A DNA stretch of 64,000 nt from DATIJP01 sp964569185 (GCA_964569185.1 CAZMTP010000001.1:1-64000); one strand, 5' to 3'; numbered from the stretch's first letter, positions 8,621 through 16,880 are shown. The notes: generated from the letters alone by a model not told the origin. Translations and numbers: made by a program.

Positions 8621-9810
8621 CCAATCACCTTGAGTTGTTTTCCAATTTTTGCAAAAGCTGCAACCGCTTGATCTAAATGGGCTTTGTCTAAAGCGGCAGA
8701 CATCTGTGTCCGGATCCGTGCGCGATCTTTTGGCACTACAGGGAAAGAAAAACCGGTCACATAGACCCCTTCTTGTAAAAGCAGGCGGGACATTTCACTT
8801 GCCAATCGGGCATCGCCCAGCATAACAGGAATAATCGGATGGTTTCCTGGGACAAGCGTGAAGCCCAATGCTTCCATTTTTCCTCTAAAATAGCGGCTAT
8901 TTTCCTTCAGTTTTTCGCGACGAGAACTCTCCACTTCTAAAAGATCAAACACTTTAATAGAGGTAGCTGTGATGATAGGCGAAAGGGTGTTAGAAAAAAG
9001 ATAGGGGCGCGACCTTTGACGCAACCATTCCACAATCTCTTTGCGGCTGCTGATATAGCCTCCTGCAGTGCCGCCCAAAGCTTTTCCTAGAGTGCCTGTC
9101 AAAATATCGATGCGGCTCAGCACATTGCAATATTCATGAGAACCTTTGCCTTGATTTCCTAAAAATCCGGTCGCGTGGCAGTCATCGACCATCACAAGCG
9201 CGTCATATTTGTCTGCCAGATCGCAGATCCCTTTTAAGTTGGCCACAATTCCATCCATGGAAAAAACGCCATCAGTGGCAATCATTTTAAAGCGTGCGTC
9301 TTTGGCCTCTTGAAGGTTTTTTTCCAAGTCTTGCATATCGTTGTTGGCATAACGGAACCGCTTGGCTTTGCAAAGACGGATCCCATCGATGATACTAGCG
9401 TGATTGAGGGAGTCGCTGATGATCGCATCTTCTTCAGAAAGCAGCGTTTCAAAAAGCCCGCCATTGGCATCAAAGCAAGAGGAATAGAGGATGGTGTCTT
9501 CCATGCCAAGGAAATGGCTAATGCGCTGTTCTAACTCTTTGTGGATCGATTGGGTGCCGCAGATAAAGCGGACAGAGGCCATACCAATCCCATAACGATC
9601 GGCAGCCTCTTTGGCGGCTTTAATCAGTTCCGGATGGTCTGCTAGGCCCAAGTAGTTATTGGCGCAGAGATTGATGACCCGTTTTTGCTCTGTGACTGAA
9701 ATTTCTGCTCTTTGAGGCGAAGTGATGATCCGCTCTTCTTTGTACAAGCCAGAGGTGCGCAGCTCTGCTGTTTTCGCTCGCAAATCTTCCAAAAACTTCT
9801 TTTTTGTCAT
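8617..9810 (-). CDS. kbl: 2-amino-3-ketobutyrate CoA ligase (glycine C-acetyltransferase)
   Basis: PLP-dependent alpha-oxoamine synthase, 397 aa as expected for Kbl. It cleaves 2-amino-3-ketobutyrate with CoA to glycine and acetyl-CoA, the second step after Tdh, whose gene follows with a four-base overlap. Motifs: ANNYLGLADHPEL, the substrate region MASVRFICGTQSIHKELE, MVDDCHATGFLG, and the PLP lysine in LTGTLGKALGGTAGG. The pair would let the cell draw acetyl-CoA and glycine from host threonine. The start codon has no clear SD. Confidence 0.95.
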   Translation of the reverse strand: MTKKKFLEDLRAKTAELRTSGLYKEERIITSPQRAEISVTEQKRVINLCANNYLGLADHPELIKAAKEAADRYGIGMASVRFICGTQSIHKELEQRISHFLGMEDTILYSSCFDANGGLFETLLSEEDAIISDSLNHASIIDGIRLCKAKRFRYANNDMQDLEKNLQEAKDARFKMIATDGVFSMDGIVANLKGICDLADKYDALVMVDDCHATGFLGNQGKGSHEYCNVLSRIDILTGTLGKALGGTAGGYISSRKEIVEWLRQRSRPYLFSNTLSPIITATSIKVFDLLEVESSRREKLKENSRYFRGKMEALGFTLVPGNHPIIPVMLGDARLASEMSRLLLQEGVYVTGFSFPVVPKDRARIRTQMSAALDKAHLDQAVAAFAKIGKQLKVIG

Positions 9811-9854
9811 ATTTGTGGCTATTTTTTATAATTTAATTAAAGATTTTTGTCTAA

Positions 9855-9884
9855 TTGCCAATTTTTTTTAGTTCAGGTTATTAT
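9855..9884 (+). promoter_or_regulatory. Candidate sigma70-like promoter of the EEP gene
   Basis: TTGCCA (9855-9860), an 18-bp spacer, then TATTAT (9879-9884), 17 bases before the ATG at 9901. It lies between the divergent kbl and EEP-fold genes. Confidence 0.3.
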
Positions 9885-9900
9885 ATGGGCTAAAAAATTT

Positions 9901-11034
9901 ATGGCTACAGCATTAAAACCAGTATCTGCATCAAACAGCCTTTTTAAGCTTGAAATTCCCGTGCGCCAAGCGGTGGGAGAGACGTTGAATTATGCGGCTG
10001 CTTGGTTGAAACGGCCTCTAAATTATGCTTCCAATGAAGTGATACGCTGCATTTTTACGCGGGTTGATCCAGAGGTCGTGGGCAATGCTCCCTCTAAATA
10101 TTTAGAAATCGCAAAACGGGGCGGAATGTTGCTTTTGTGCATCGTTACAAGTACGGTCACACTGCCTTTATTTGGAATTGGAGTGGGGATTGATATTTTA
10201 GGCGATCGGCTCACAAACAAAGCTTACACACGCTTAGAAGGAAGTCCTGAACCTTATAGTCCATCATCCTACAGAATTTATTCTCAAAATGTTAATATGC
10301 TTCCCTATGACCGTATTTTTGGCGGCACACGTCCTGCTGAAGAACGTATTGCTGAACTAGCCCATTTAATTAATATTGAAAATGTGGATATTGTAGCACT
10401 GCAAGAGCTTTCTTTTGCTAATGCAGTCAAGCTCTGGAACAAATCGGGCATGCGAACACATTTTCGTTGTGCCTTTACTCGCATTGGACCAAGTCCAACA
10501 ACCGATTTTGATACCTGTCTTTTTATCGCTTCCAAAGTACCTATCATAGGCGAGCCAGTTTTTATTCCTTTCCGTTCTTCAAATGCATTTAAACGAGGAT
10601 TACTTTACGTTAAGACGGACAACTGCATTGTGATGACTACTCATTTAGAATCAGATGATAAAACGGTGCGTCAAGAGCAATTTTCGCAAACGGTATCAAT
10701 AATTAAAGCTTTAGAAGAAAGTATGGGTAAACCAGTCGTCCTTTTAATGGATGGCAATATTGACCGTAATACAGATGAGTACAGCAGCATGCAACAATTA
10801 AGAGATCATTATACGGGTTTAGACTCTACCTGTTACAATGGGCTTAACCAGTATATGAAGGGAGGCGAAAAGCCTGACATACTTCATGAATCAATCGATT
10901 ATGTCTGCACAAGCCTTGATTCTAAAGCAAAAATCGAAAACCTAAAACTTGTCAAAGCCTTTGACCGCTACAGGCCGGGCGAAGCGATTTCTGATCATCA
11001 TGGATTTAGAGCAACGGTCACGTTTCCAGACTAA
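9901..11034 (+). CDS. Endonuclease/exonuclease/phosphatase (DNase I-like) family protein with a membrane segment
   Basis: A 377-aa protein; I start at ATG 9901, 18 codons inside the longest frame, which opens at a TTG. Residues about 75-100 form a hydrophobic segment (LLLCIVTSTVTLPLFGIGVG). The C-terminal 250 residues show the EEP-fold catalytic order: Asn in YSQNVNML, Glu in VDIVALQELSF, His in TTHLESDD, Asp/Asn in LLMDGNIDRN, and the terminal Asp-His pair in ISDHHGF. This fold includes DNases, sphingomyelinases and inositol phosphatases; the substrate cannot be assigned. A host-directed lipid phosphatase or sphingomyelinase role is possible but is inference. The end overlaps the convergent gene by four bases. 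Confidence 0.8.
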   Translation: MATALKPVSASNSLFKLEIPVRQAVGETLNYAAAWLKRPLNYASNEVIRCIFTRVDPEVVGNAPSKYLEIAKRGGMLLLCIVTSTVTLPLFGIGVGIDILGDRLTNKAYTRLEGSPEPYSPSSYRIYSQNVNMLPYDRIFGGTRPAEERIAELAHLINIENVDIVALQELSFANAVKLWNKSGMRTHFRCAFTRIGPSPTTDFDTCLFIASKVPIIGEPVFIPFRSSNAFKRGLLYVKTDNCIVMTTHLESDDKTVRQEQFSQTVSIIKALEESMGKPVVLLMDGNIDRNTDEYSSMQQLRDHYTGLDSTCYNGLNQYMKGGEKPDILHESIDYVCTSLDSKAKIENLKLVKAFDRYRPGEAISDHHGFRATVTFPD

Positions 11035-11384
11035 CGGCAGAAAATTAAGTTGCACACTTCATAAATTTCCCCTTGAGAGGGGCGCTCATAGGAGAAAGTG
11101 ACAAAAATTTTAAGGCCCGGAAAGATTTCCGATTTAGAAAGGGTCACGGTGACTTCTTCAGTAGAATCTAGCGTAAAATAGTTGAAATTTTTCTTGTTGC
11201 CCAGCTTGGCTGCATAGACCAGTGCAGAATGTTTTGCCGTTTCAAATGCCTCTTTCTTTCGTTTAATAAAAGTGATTGAATAGCTGTAGTCATCGATCTG
11301 TGTTTCCACATGATTGCGATCTTGGAAAGTAGCGGCCTCTAGGAAAGGACCCAAAAGTAAAAACAGTGATAATAGCACTCTCAT
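11031..11384 (-). CDS. Small exported protein, CC0125/CC1285-like
   Basis: 117 aa with a clear signal peptide (MRVLLSLFLLLGPFLEAA). The mature part has a pattern like the CC0125/CC1285 lipoprotein family: a DDYSYSITFI strand, a helix AFETAKHSALVYAAKL, then FNYFTLDS. There is no lipobox Cys here. Function unknown; probably periplasmic. It is convergent with the EEP gene (four-base overlap) and divergent from the adenylate cyclase. Confidence 0.65.
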   Translation of the reverse strand: MRVLLSLFLLLGPFLEAATFQDRNHVETQIDDYSYSITFIKRKKEAFETAKHSALVYAAKLGNKKNFNYFTLDSTEEVTVTLSKSEIFPGLKIFVTFSYERPSQGEIYEVCNLIFCR

Positions 11385-11458
11385 AATTGCACAGTATCAC
11401 CCCATTCAAAATATTGCTTGAAGAATTTACATCTGATTGCTTTGATACAAATTAGATC

Positions 11459-13351
11459 ATGGAACAATTTTTTGATTATTTTAAACATCGCAAGCTCCGT
11501 TTTGATATCCTTACGATTTTTCTATCGCTTTTCACGCTCTCGTTTGCTTTTGTCATCGTATTTACCTATCAGAAAAACTCCCATTCCATTTTGAAGTTTT
11601 CAAAAGGAGAAATGGAGCGCACCAGCGCTGTTCTTATAGAGAAAATTAACGACCTTGTCCAAGATGTCCAGCTCATTCCTGAAATCACAGAGGGGTTCTT
11701 AAAAAATCTGGAGCATCCCTCTTTAAATAATCCAGAGCTGCGCACTTACATGTTAGATATTGTGAAAAATTATCCCATTGTCTACGCCTTTTACATTGGG
11801 AAACCGGATGGAAGTTTTATTGAAGCCGACAATTTGGTTTTAGACAAGCTGACACAAATGCAGGCAGATCCCTCCAAACCTATGCCGCCGGATGCTCTCT
11901 ATGCCTTTCGATTTATTGATCGTTCTGTCCCTACACCCGTAGAGGAATGGGAATACAAAAATAAAAAGTTAGAGACCGTCGCTTCTGAAACAATCTCTCC
12001 AGTGACCTACGATCCTAGGACGCGGCCTTGGTATAGCGGTGCGCAAAACAGCGATGGGATCTATTGGACAGATGTGTATCAATTTACCGGCCTGGGGCCT
12101 TCTGGCGCCACAAATGGGATCACCGTTGCAGATCCTGTGTACAGTTCTTCAGGTGAGCTGATTTATGTGATTGGGTTAGACCTGACTGTCTCTTTTTTAG
12201 ACTCCTTTTTGATGGAACAAAAAGTGGGCAAAACGGGAAAGGCCCTTATTTTAAATAGAGCGGGCAACCTGATCATCCCCGCAGCGCTACATAATCATAC
12301 CATTGATCAAACCACCATTGCGGCAGCTTTTGCAGAGTTTTCAAAAGGGGAGAAAAAGAACTTTATCTTTGAAAGTCATGGCGTCAAATATCTTTCGTAT
12401 ATCACCCCTTTTCCTGTGCATACGGGAAGAGAGTGGCTGATCACCATCATCGTGCCTCTGGACGATTTTTTTGCTGATATGGTCCATGCGCAGATCATGA
12501 TTACAGTGATTTCCATTTTAATCTTGTTTGTGGGCGCGCTTATTGTGATCTATGTTTCCAATAAGATTTCAAAACCTATTGTAGTTTTAGCAGGGGAAGT
12601 GGATAAAATCCGCCAACTTGACTTGAGTAGTAAATTGCGCGTGAAATCCAATATTAAAGAGATCCAGATCATGGACACTTCTATTGCAGCTCTGAGAAGC
12701 GCGCTTGCCTCATTTGGACGTTACGTGCCTAAAGAAGTTGTCAAGCAGCTAATTTTGAGAGGAGATGAAATCGTCCTTGGCGGAGAGAAAAAAGAGGTGA
12801 CCGTTTTCTTTTCCGATATTGCCGGTTTTACGTCCATTGCAGAAACGGTGCCGACCGATCTTCTGATCACGCTTTTAGAAGACTATTTTGGTCCCTTATC
12901 AGAGATCATTCTTGCCCATGAGGGCACCATAGATAAATATATTGGCGATAGCATTATGGCATTCTGGAACGCGCCGCTAGATTGCCCCGATCATGCGGTC
13001 AAGGCATGCGAGACAGCCCTGCTTTGCCAGGAATTTTTGCACAAACTGAATCAGAAATTAAAAGAGCAGAATCGACCTGAGCTGCCTACGCGCATCGGCA
13101 TCAATACCGGTAAAGCATTTATTGGCAATATAGGCACCTCTGAAAGGATGAACTACACAGCCATTGGCGATGTGGTCAATATTGCTGAGAGACTCGAACA
13201 GATTGCCAGGGAATACCATGTCGGTATTGTGATCAGCGAGGCGGTCTACCAAGCCATCGGCAATCGATTTGTTGTCCGGCCTTTAGATAGCGTGGCCGTG
13301 AAAGGCCGCAAAGAAAAGATCAATATATTCGAGCTCATCAGTAAATCCTAA
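11459..13351 (+). CDS. Class III adenylate cyclase with Cache sensor and HAMP domain
   Basis: 630-aa membrane signalling enzyme. Order: cytoplasmic start, TM1 about 20-40, a large periplasmic Cache-type sensor to about 335 (with RPWYSGAQN typical of dCache), TM2 about 340-365, HAMP, then a class III cyclase domain. Metal-binding aspartates are in FFSDIAGFTS and in KYIGDSIMAFW. The Lys of DKYIGD and the Asp of TAIGDVVNIAERLE are the adenine-selective pair, favouring cAMP over cGMP. Asn and Arg of the transition-state pair are present (VNIAERLE), so it should be active. It probably turns an external small-molecule signal into cAMP. No cAMP receptor gene is seen in the window. Confidence 0.92.
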   Translation: MEQFFDYFKHRKLRFDILTIFLSLFTLSFAFVIVFTYQKNSHSILKFSKGEMERTSAVLIEKINDLVQDVQLIPEITEGFLKNLEHPSLNNPELRTYMLDIVKNYPIVYAFYIGKPDGSFIEADNLVLDKLTQMQADPSKPMPPDALYAFRFIDRSVPTPVEEWEYKNKKLETVASETISPVTYDPRTRPWYSGAQNSDGIYWTDVYQFTGLGPSGATNGITVADPVYSSSGELIYVIGLDLTVSFLDSFLMEQKVGKTGKALILNRAGNLIIPAALHNHTIDQTTIAAAFAEFSKGEKKNFIFESHGVKYLSYITPFPVHTGREWLITIIVPLDDFFADMVHAQIMITVISILILFVGALIVIYVSNKISKPIVVLAGEVDKIRQLDLSSKLRVKSNIKEIQIMDTSIAALRSALASFGRYVPKEVVKQLILRGDEIVLGGEKKEVTVFFSDIAGFTSIAETVPTDLLITLLEDYFGPLSEIILAHEGTIDKYIGDSIMAFWNAPLDCPDHAVKACETALLCQEFLHKLNQKLKEQNRPELPTRIGINTGKAFIGNIGTSERMNYTAIGDVVNIAERLEQIAREYHVGIVISEAVYQAIGNRFVVRPLDSVAVKGRKEKINIFELISKS

Positions 13352-13390
13352 TATCCTAATAGTCAATAAGTTATAATTTTAAAAAATAGT

Positions 13391-13419
13391 TTACTTTAAT
13401 TATAAAAAAATTGTATAAT
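13391..13419 (+). promoter_or_regulatory. Promoter of the ART-like gene
   Basis: TTACTT (13391-13396), 17-bp spacer, TATAAT (13414-13419) in a very AT-rich leader; the ATG follows at 13462 with an AGGTT Shine-Dalgarno. Confidence 0.5.
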
Positions 13420-13461
13420 TATTATTGTAACAAACAAACATAATATTAAATTGAGGTTATT

Positions 13462-13935
13462 ATGAGCATTAAATCAACTACAATGATTAAAGCGATTTTA
13501 CCTTACACCGCTGGTAAATTAGGTCAGTTTCGTCTGACACAACTTCCACAGCAACCTGCCATTAAGCCTGGTTTGCTCAAGCGGGTATTGCCAGAAGTAG
13601 TGACAGGTGTGACGACAGGGTACCATGGGACAACGACCAAAGCTCTGGGCGATCAATTAAAGAAGGGTAAATTTGAAGATAGAGGTAAAAAAATCTATTT
13701 TGCAGAATTAGAAACTGCTGTTCGTTATGCAGCTCAAAAATCTTCTTTGGATAAAAGTGACGCTATCGTTGTTAAGGTTTATTCTGAACAAAGATCTAAA
13801 ATCAATAAATTACTTCCTTCAGAAATGGAAGGACACGGGGTAAGCATTGGGTTAGGCGCCTATTCTTATCTTGTACCAGAAGAAAATCCTGTCTATATTC
13901 AAGAAGTTTATCAACAAGAAACAGTAAGCGAATAA
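13462..13935 (+). CDS. Small protein with ADP-ribosyltransferase-like motifs (candidate effector)
   Basis: 157 aa, own promoter and AGGTT ribosome site. Not a family I can name. The core resembles H-Y-E type ADP-ribosyltransferase or KptA-like folds: Y54-H-G-T-T58 followed by a helix (KALGDQLKKGKF), then GKKIYFAELETAVRYAAQ (Tyr79-Phe80), a hydrophobic strand AIVVKVYS, and a late Glu148 in VYIQEVY. The first 45 residues are basic with no signal peptide. The order His, Tyr-Phe, Glu is what the ART fold would need, but sequence-level similarity is weak. Other possibilities are a general ART-fold scaffold or a toxin-domain remnant. It lies between the cyclase and rlmD. Confidence 0.5.
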   Translation: MSIKSTTMIKAILPYTAGKLGQFRLTQLPQQPAIKPGLLKRVLPEVVTGVTTGYHGTTTKALGDQLKKGKFEDRGKKIYFAELETAVRYAAQKSSLDKSDAIVVKVYSEQRSKINKLLPSEMEGHGVSIGLGAYSYLVPEENPVYIQEVYQQETVSE

Positions 13936-13968
13936 AATTTTTACTGCGTCTATTTTAATTGCCTGAAT

Positions 13969-13998
13969 TTGACGACACCCTCTCAGCTTAGGTATAAT
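13969..13998 (+). promoter_or_regulatory. Strong promoter of rlmD
   Basis: TTGACG (13969-13974), 18-bp spacer, TATAAT (13993-13998). The ATG of rlmD is at 14008, nine bases after the -10 box, so the predicted transcript has almost no leader. This also argues that the TTG at 13969 in the same frame is not the start. Confidence 0.75.
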
Positions 13999-14007
13999 CC
14001 TTGTAAG

Positions 14008-15291
14008 ATGCTTACATTGACAATCGAACGCTTAGGAATTAATGGAGAGGGTATAGCCCGTTTAGAGGGATATACGATCTTCATTGCAGGGGCTCTGCCG
14101 GGGGAAACCGTCCTGGCCGAGCTCTATGAGCAAAAGAGCCGTTATGGTCGCGCTCAATTAATCAAAATCCTTTCTTCTTCTCCAAAGAGACAGCAACCCT
14201 CCTGTCCCTATTTTGGCAGCTGTGGCGGTTGCCAGCTGATGCATCTGGATTACCAGGCGCAGCTTGAGACTAAACGGCAGCGCGTTCAGGATGCCATGGA
14301 GCGCATCGGAAAATTAAAAGTAGAGGTGCATCCTTGCATTCCTTCGCCCGATCCGCTTGCTTATCGCAATAAGATCCAGATGCCCATCGTCTCAGGAAGA
14401 TTAGGGCTCTATGCCTATAATTCCCATGACTTGGTGGAAATTGATAGCTGTAAAATCCATTGCCATTTAGGAGATCAGCTCTTTCAAAAAATACAAAAAC
14501 TGCTGCAAAGCTCTTCAGAAAAAATCAAACATCTTCTGATTAAAACAGCGATCAATACAAAGGAAGCATTGGTGATTTTTGTCACAGCAGAAAAAGCCAC
14601 TGCCGGACTCCAAGATTTAGCACAACAGATCTTAAGTACGATGCCTGAGGTGAAAGGGGTGATCCAAAATATCAATTCCACCTCGAGCAATACCATTTTA
14701 GGGGATACATTTCATACTTTAGCAGGGAATGATGCTATTGAAGAGATTTTATGTGGGCTAAAGTTCAAAGTGTCTCCCGCCTCTTTTTTTCAAGTCAATC
14801 CTGCACAGGCAGAGCAGCTCTATCAAAAAGTGGCTGAGTTTGCTGCTTTAACAGGGGAAGAACATTTGTTGGACGCTTATTGTGGTGTCGGGACGCTTTC
14901 GCTCATTCTAGCCAAAGGGGCAAAGCAGATGACTGGTATTGAATGTGTGGCTCCTGCCATCAAAGATGCAGAAGAAAATGCACGTAAGAATGGGATTGCG
15001 AATGCGACTTTTATTTGTGCGCCGGCTGAAGAGGGGATTAAGGCGCTGGAGAAGGTGGATGTGGCGATTGTTAATCCCCCACGCAAAGGGTGTGAAGGAG
15101 AGTTTTTGGACTGTTTAGCGAGGTTAAAACCGCGGAGAATTATTTATATCTCTTGCGATCCTGCGACTTTGGCAAGGGATATAGCGATATTATCTGCAAA
15201 AGGCTTTCAGGTGGAAGCGGTGCAGCCTTTTGATATGTTCCCCCAGACGGCGCATGTGGAAACTGTGGTAAAAATACAAAAAATAAAATAA
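14008..15291 (+). CDS. rlmD: 23S rRNA (uracil-5)-methyltransferase, RlmD/RumA type
   Basis: SAM-dependent enzyme making 5-methyluridine in 23S rRNA (tRNA is possible in this family). 427 aa from ATG 14008, chosen because a consensus promoter ends nine bases before it. Order: N-terminal TRAM domain, iron-sulfur cysteines in CPYFGSCGGCQLM, ASFFQVNPAQAEQLY, SAM motif DAYCGVGTLSLILAKGA, NPPRKGC and the nucleophile Cys in YISCDPATLARD. Full length. Its stop codon (15289-15291) is made by the first bases of the downstream 29-bp inverted repeat, so the last codons sit at the edge of a mobile-looking cassette. Confidence 0.92.
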   Translation: MLTLTIERLGINGEGIARLEGYTIFIAGALPGETVLAELYEQKSRYGRAQLIKILSSSPKRQQPSCPYFGSCGGCQLMHLDYQAQLETKRQRVQDAMERIGKLKVEVHPCIPSPDPLAYRNKIQMPIVSGRLGLYAYNSHDLVEIDSCKIHCHLGDQLFQKIQKLLQSSSEKIKHLLIKTAINTKEALVIFVTAEKATAGLQDLAQQILSTMPEVKGVIQNINSTSSNTILGDTFHTLAGNDAIEEILCGLKFKVSPASFFQVNPAQAEQLYQKVAEFAALTGEEHLLDAYCGVGTLSLILAKGAKQMTGIECVAPAIKDAEENARKNGIANATFICAPAEEGIKALEKVDVAIVNPPRKGCEGEFLDCLARLKPRRIIYISCDPATLARDIAILSAKGFQVEAVQPFDMFPQTAHVETVVKIQKIK

Positions 15292-15329
15292 CCACAGAGA
15301 AGAAGAGAACACAGAGTTCGGAGAAGAAT

Positions 15330-15366
15330 ATTTTTCTTCGGGGTTGAAGATCCCCCGAAGAAAAAT
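15330..15366. repeat. 14-bp perfect stem-loop in the cassette
   Basis: Arms 15330-15343 and 15353-15366 (ATTTTTCTTCGGGG and its complement) pair perfectly around a 9-nt loop. There is no U-run after it in either direction, so it is not a plain intrinsic terminator. Confidence 0.8.
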
Positions 15367-15373
15367 GGTTCTC

Positions 15374-15409
15374 TCGCTGATTTGACAGCAACGCTGTCTG
15401 CATCAGCGA
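15374..15409. repeat. Two-part stem-loop in the cassette
   Basis: TCGCTGAT (15374-15381) pairs with ATCAGCGA (15402-15409), and inside it GACAGC pairs with GCTGTC around AAC. This is the second structured block of the non-coding half of the cassette. Confidence 0.75.
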
Positions 15410-15487
15410 AAAAATCATTTTATTCGCCTCATGTTTTAAAGATATGGTTTTAGTAAGACTTTTGAGGAAAAACGAGTACACAGAGGC

Positions 15488-15811
15488 TCATATCATCAAT
15501 CTTTTAATGCCTTGCTTTAATAAAGGCACATTGAAATTAATCAGTAGGGCTGTTTTGAGATTTAAAAGGCGAAGGTAGGTTAACACTTGCGCTACGTGAA
15601 GTGGCGAGATATCTTCAACGGCTTTCAACTCTAAAATAATTTCATTTTCAATAAGAAAATCAATTCGATAGCCGCCTTCCAAAACAATCCCCTTATATTT
15701 TAAAGGAACACTTTTTTGTCGCTCATAACTAATGCCACATTCTTCTAATTCTTTGGACAAACACATTTCATATATTGATTCCAACAGTCCAGGACCAAGA
15801 TGACTATGCAC
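15488..15811 (-). CDS. GxxExxY family protein (PD-(D/E)XK nuclease-like)
   Basis: 107 aa from a GTG start, containing the family motif GLLESIY (GxxExxY) and nuclease-fold motifs: Asp in GYRIDFLIEN and Glu-x-Lys in IILELKAVE. The frame stays open upstream of GTG 15811 and encodes the usual family N-terminus (IIGAAVEVHSHLGPG), but no ATG, GTG or TTG is available there. Either GTG 15811 is used (AGGAG lies 11 bases upstream), or a rare codon such as ATT, or the N-terminus is decayed. It is inside the inverted-repeat cassette. Family function is not established. Confidence 0.82.
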   Translation of the reverse strand: MHSHLGPGLLESIYEMCLSKELEECGISYERQKSVPLKYKGIVLEGGYRIDFLIENEIILELKAVEDISPLHVAQVLTYLRLLNLKTALLINFNVPLLKQGIKRLMI

Positions 15812-15895
15812 TTCGACGGCAGCTCCTATAATTCTAGAAGTTAGTACACTCTGTGTTCTCTTCTTCTCTGTGGTTAATTTTTCTTTCTTCCTCTC

Positions 15896-16801
15896 TTAAA
15901 GCAAGCTGAAGAAAACACCAAAAATGCACAGCCCAATCGCTAACCAGTTCACATTTTCTTTATAGAGCGCTTTGCCCCAAAGGCTGCAAAAGAAAATGAT
16001 CATCACAGCAAAAAAAGGAAATAAAATCGCTTTTTGCGCTCCTTCTGCCATTTTAGTGCCTAAAAGCAGAAAAAAGGTGATGACACCATTCAAAATTCCT
16101 GCAGCCGATCCATAGAGAAATTCCCTTTTGTTAGGCCACCGTTTTTCTGTGGTGAAAAATAGACAGAGCTGTGTCAGTAGCGCGAGTGTAAAAAATCCTG
16201 GAATAAACCAGACATCTTGCGCTGCAGGACAGGTCCAGGGGATCAAAGGATGACTGCTCGATTGGGGAATATATAAAAGGCATCTCCATTGAAACATGGA
16301 GAGAATAATGCCTTGCAAAATCAGGATGCTCAGGGCAAACACAATCCATTTTTTAAACTGGAAGGGGACTGTAGAGCTCTGTTTTGTGCGCGCTCCCAAA
16401 AATAGCCCAATCATGACGGCGCTAATTCCGATGAGATGGTAGGGACTGATGACAAAATCATAAGCAGGCCCAAATAGAAAAAAAAGCAGGATAGAGGGGA
16501 CCACAGCGCCGGCATTTTGAAAGGCGAAACTTAAGCCCGGAGGACCAGTCATCAGTGCTAGAGCGGTAAAACCCATCATGAATACGTTTAAAATACCAGC
16601 GATTCCTCCCGCCACGCTTAACATCGGGTGCCACGGAGTGTAGAAGATCGAAGGGGTCAAAAGAAGCGATGTGATCAGAGAAAAAAGATAATAACTGGTT
16701 AAAAAGGCACGCGCAGACCCTTTAGAATCTTGGTTTTTCTTTAAAAAGAAGTTAGCGCAGGCTGCCAAAACAGAGGCAAAGAAAATAATAAGTAGTGCCA
16801 T
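15896..16801 (-). CDS. DMT/EamA-type membrane transporter
   Basis: 301 aa, about ten predicted membrane helices in two similar halves, as in drug/metabolite transporters of the EamA group. The first half contains LTSYYLFSLITSLLLTP and ALALMTGPPGLSFAFQNAG, the second FLYGSAAGILNGVITFFLLL and GAQKAILFPFFAVMIIFFC. Chlamydiae use such carriers for metabolites of the host cell, but the substrate cannot be read from sequence. The gene ends 20 bp from the right inverted repeat of the cassette and is divergent from the three-gene operon starting at 16881. Confidence 0.8.
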   Translation of the reverse strand: MALLIIFFASVLAACANFFLKKNQDSKGSARAFLTSYYLFSLITSLLLTPSIFYTPWHPMLSVAGGIAGILNVFMMGFTALALMTGPPGLSFAFQNAGAVVPSILLFFLFGPAYDFVISPYHLIGISAVMIGLFLGARTKQSSTVPFQFKKWIVFALSILILQGIILSMFQWRCLLYIPQSSSHPLIPWTCPAAQDVWFIPGFFTLALLTQLCLFFTTEKRWPNKREFLYGSAAGILNGVITFFLLLGTKMAEGAQKAILFPFFAVMIIFFCSLWGKALYKENVNWLAIGLCIFGVFFSLL

Positions 16802-16825
16802 CTATTTACAAATATAACAGAATTC

Positions 16826-16854
16826 ATGACAATTTTTAAGGAAGAATTTATAAT
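16826..16854 (+). promoter_or_regulatory. Promoter of the 16881-18339 operon
   Basis: ATGACA (16826-16831; five of six TTGACA positions), 17-bp spacer, perfect TATAAT (16849-16854). A strong AAGGAGG ribosome site follows before ATG 16881. Confidence 0.65.
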
Positions 16855-16880
16855 ATCTGTTTTTCACAAGGAGGTTAAAG

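Larger units (their letters stand above)
15289..15876. mobile_element. 588-bp cassette bounded by perfect 29-bp inverted repeats, carrying a GxxExxY gene
   Basis: Bases 15289-15317 and 15848-15876 are perfect inverted repeats, 29 of 29 (starting TAACCACAGAG and ending CACAGAGT). Similarity stops at both ends of this block. Between them are a 170-base non-coding part with two strong hairpins and one gene for a GxxExxY protein on the minus strand. Sequences like CCACAGAG...ACACAGAG are a common companion of GxxExxY genes in many bacteria, as I recall. No transposase is present and I see no clear target duplication, so it is probably non-autonomous. Confidence 0.75.

Noticed and set aside
13969..14007. 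Upstream TTG start for rlmD
   Set aside because: The TTG overlaps the -35 box of a consensus promoter and the true domain begins at ATG 14008.
15140..15481. Minus-strand frame of 113 codons across the rlmD end and the cassette
   Set aside because: It runs antisense through the rlmD catalytic region and the hairpins, with no domain or ribosome site.
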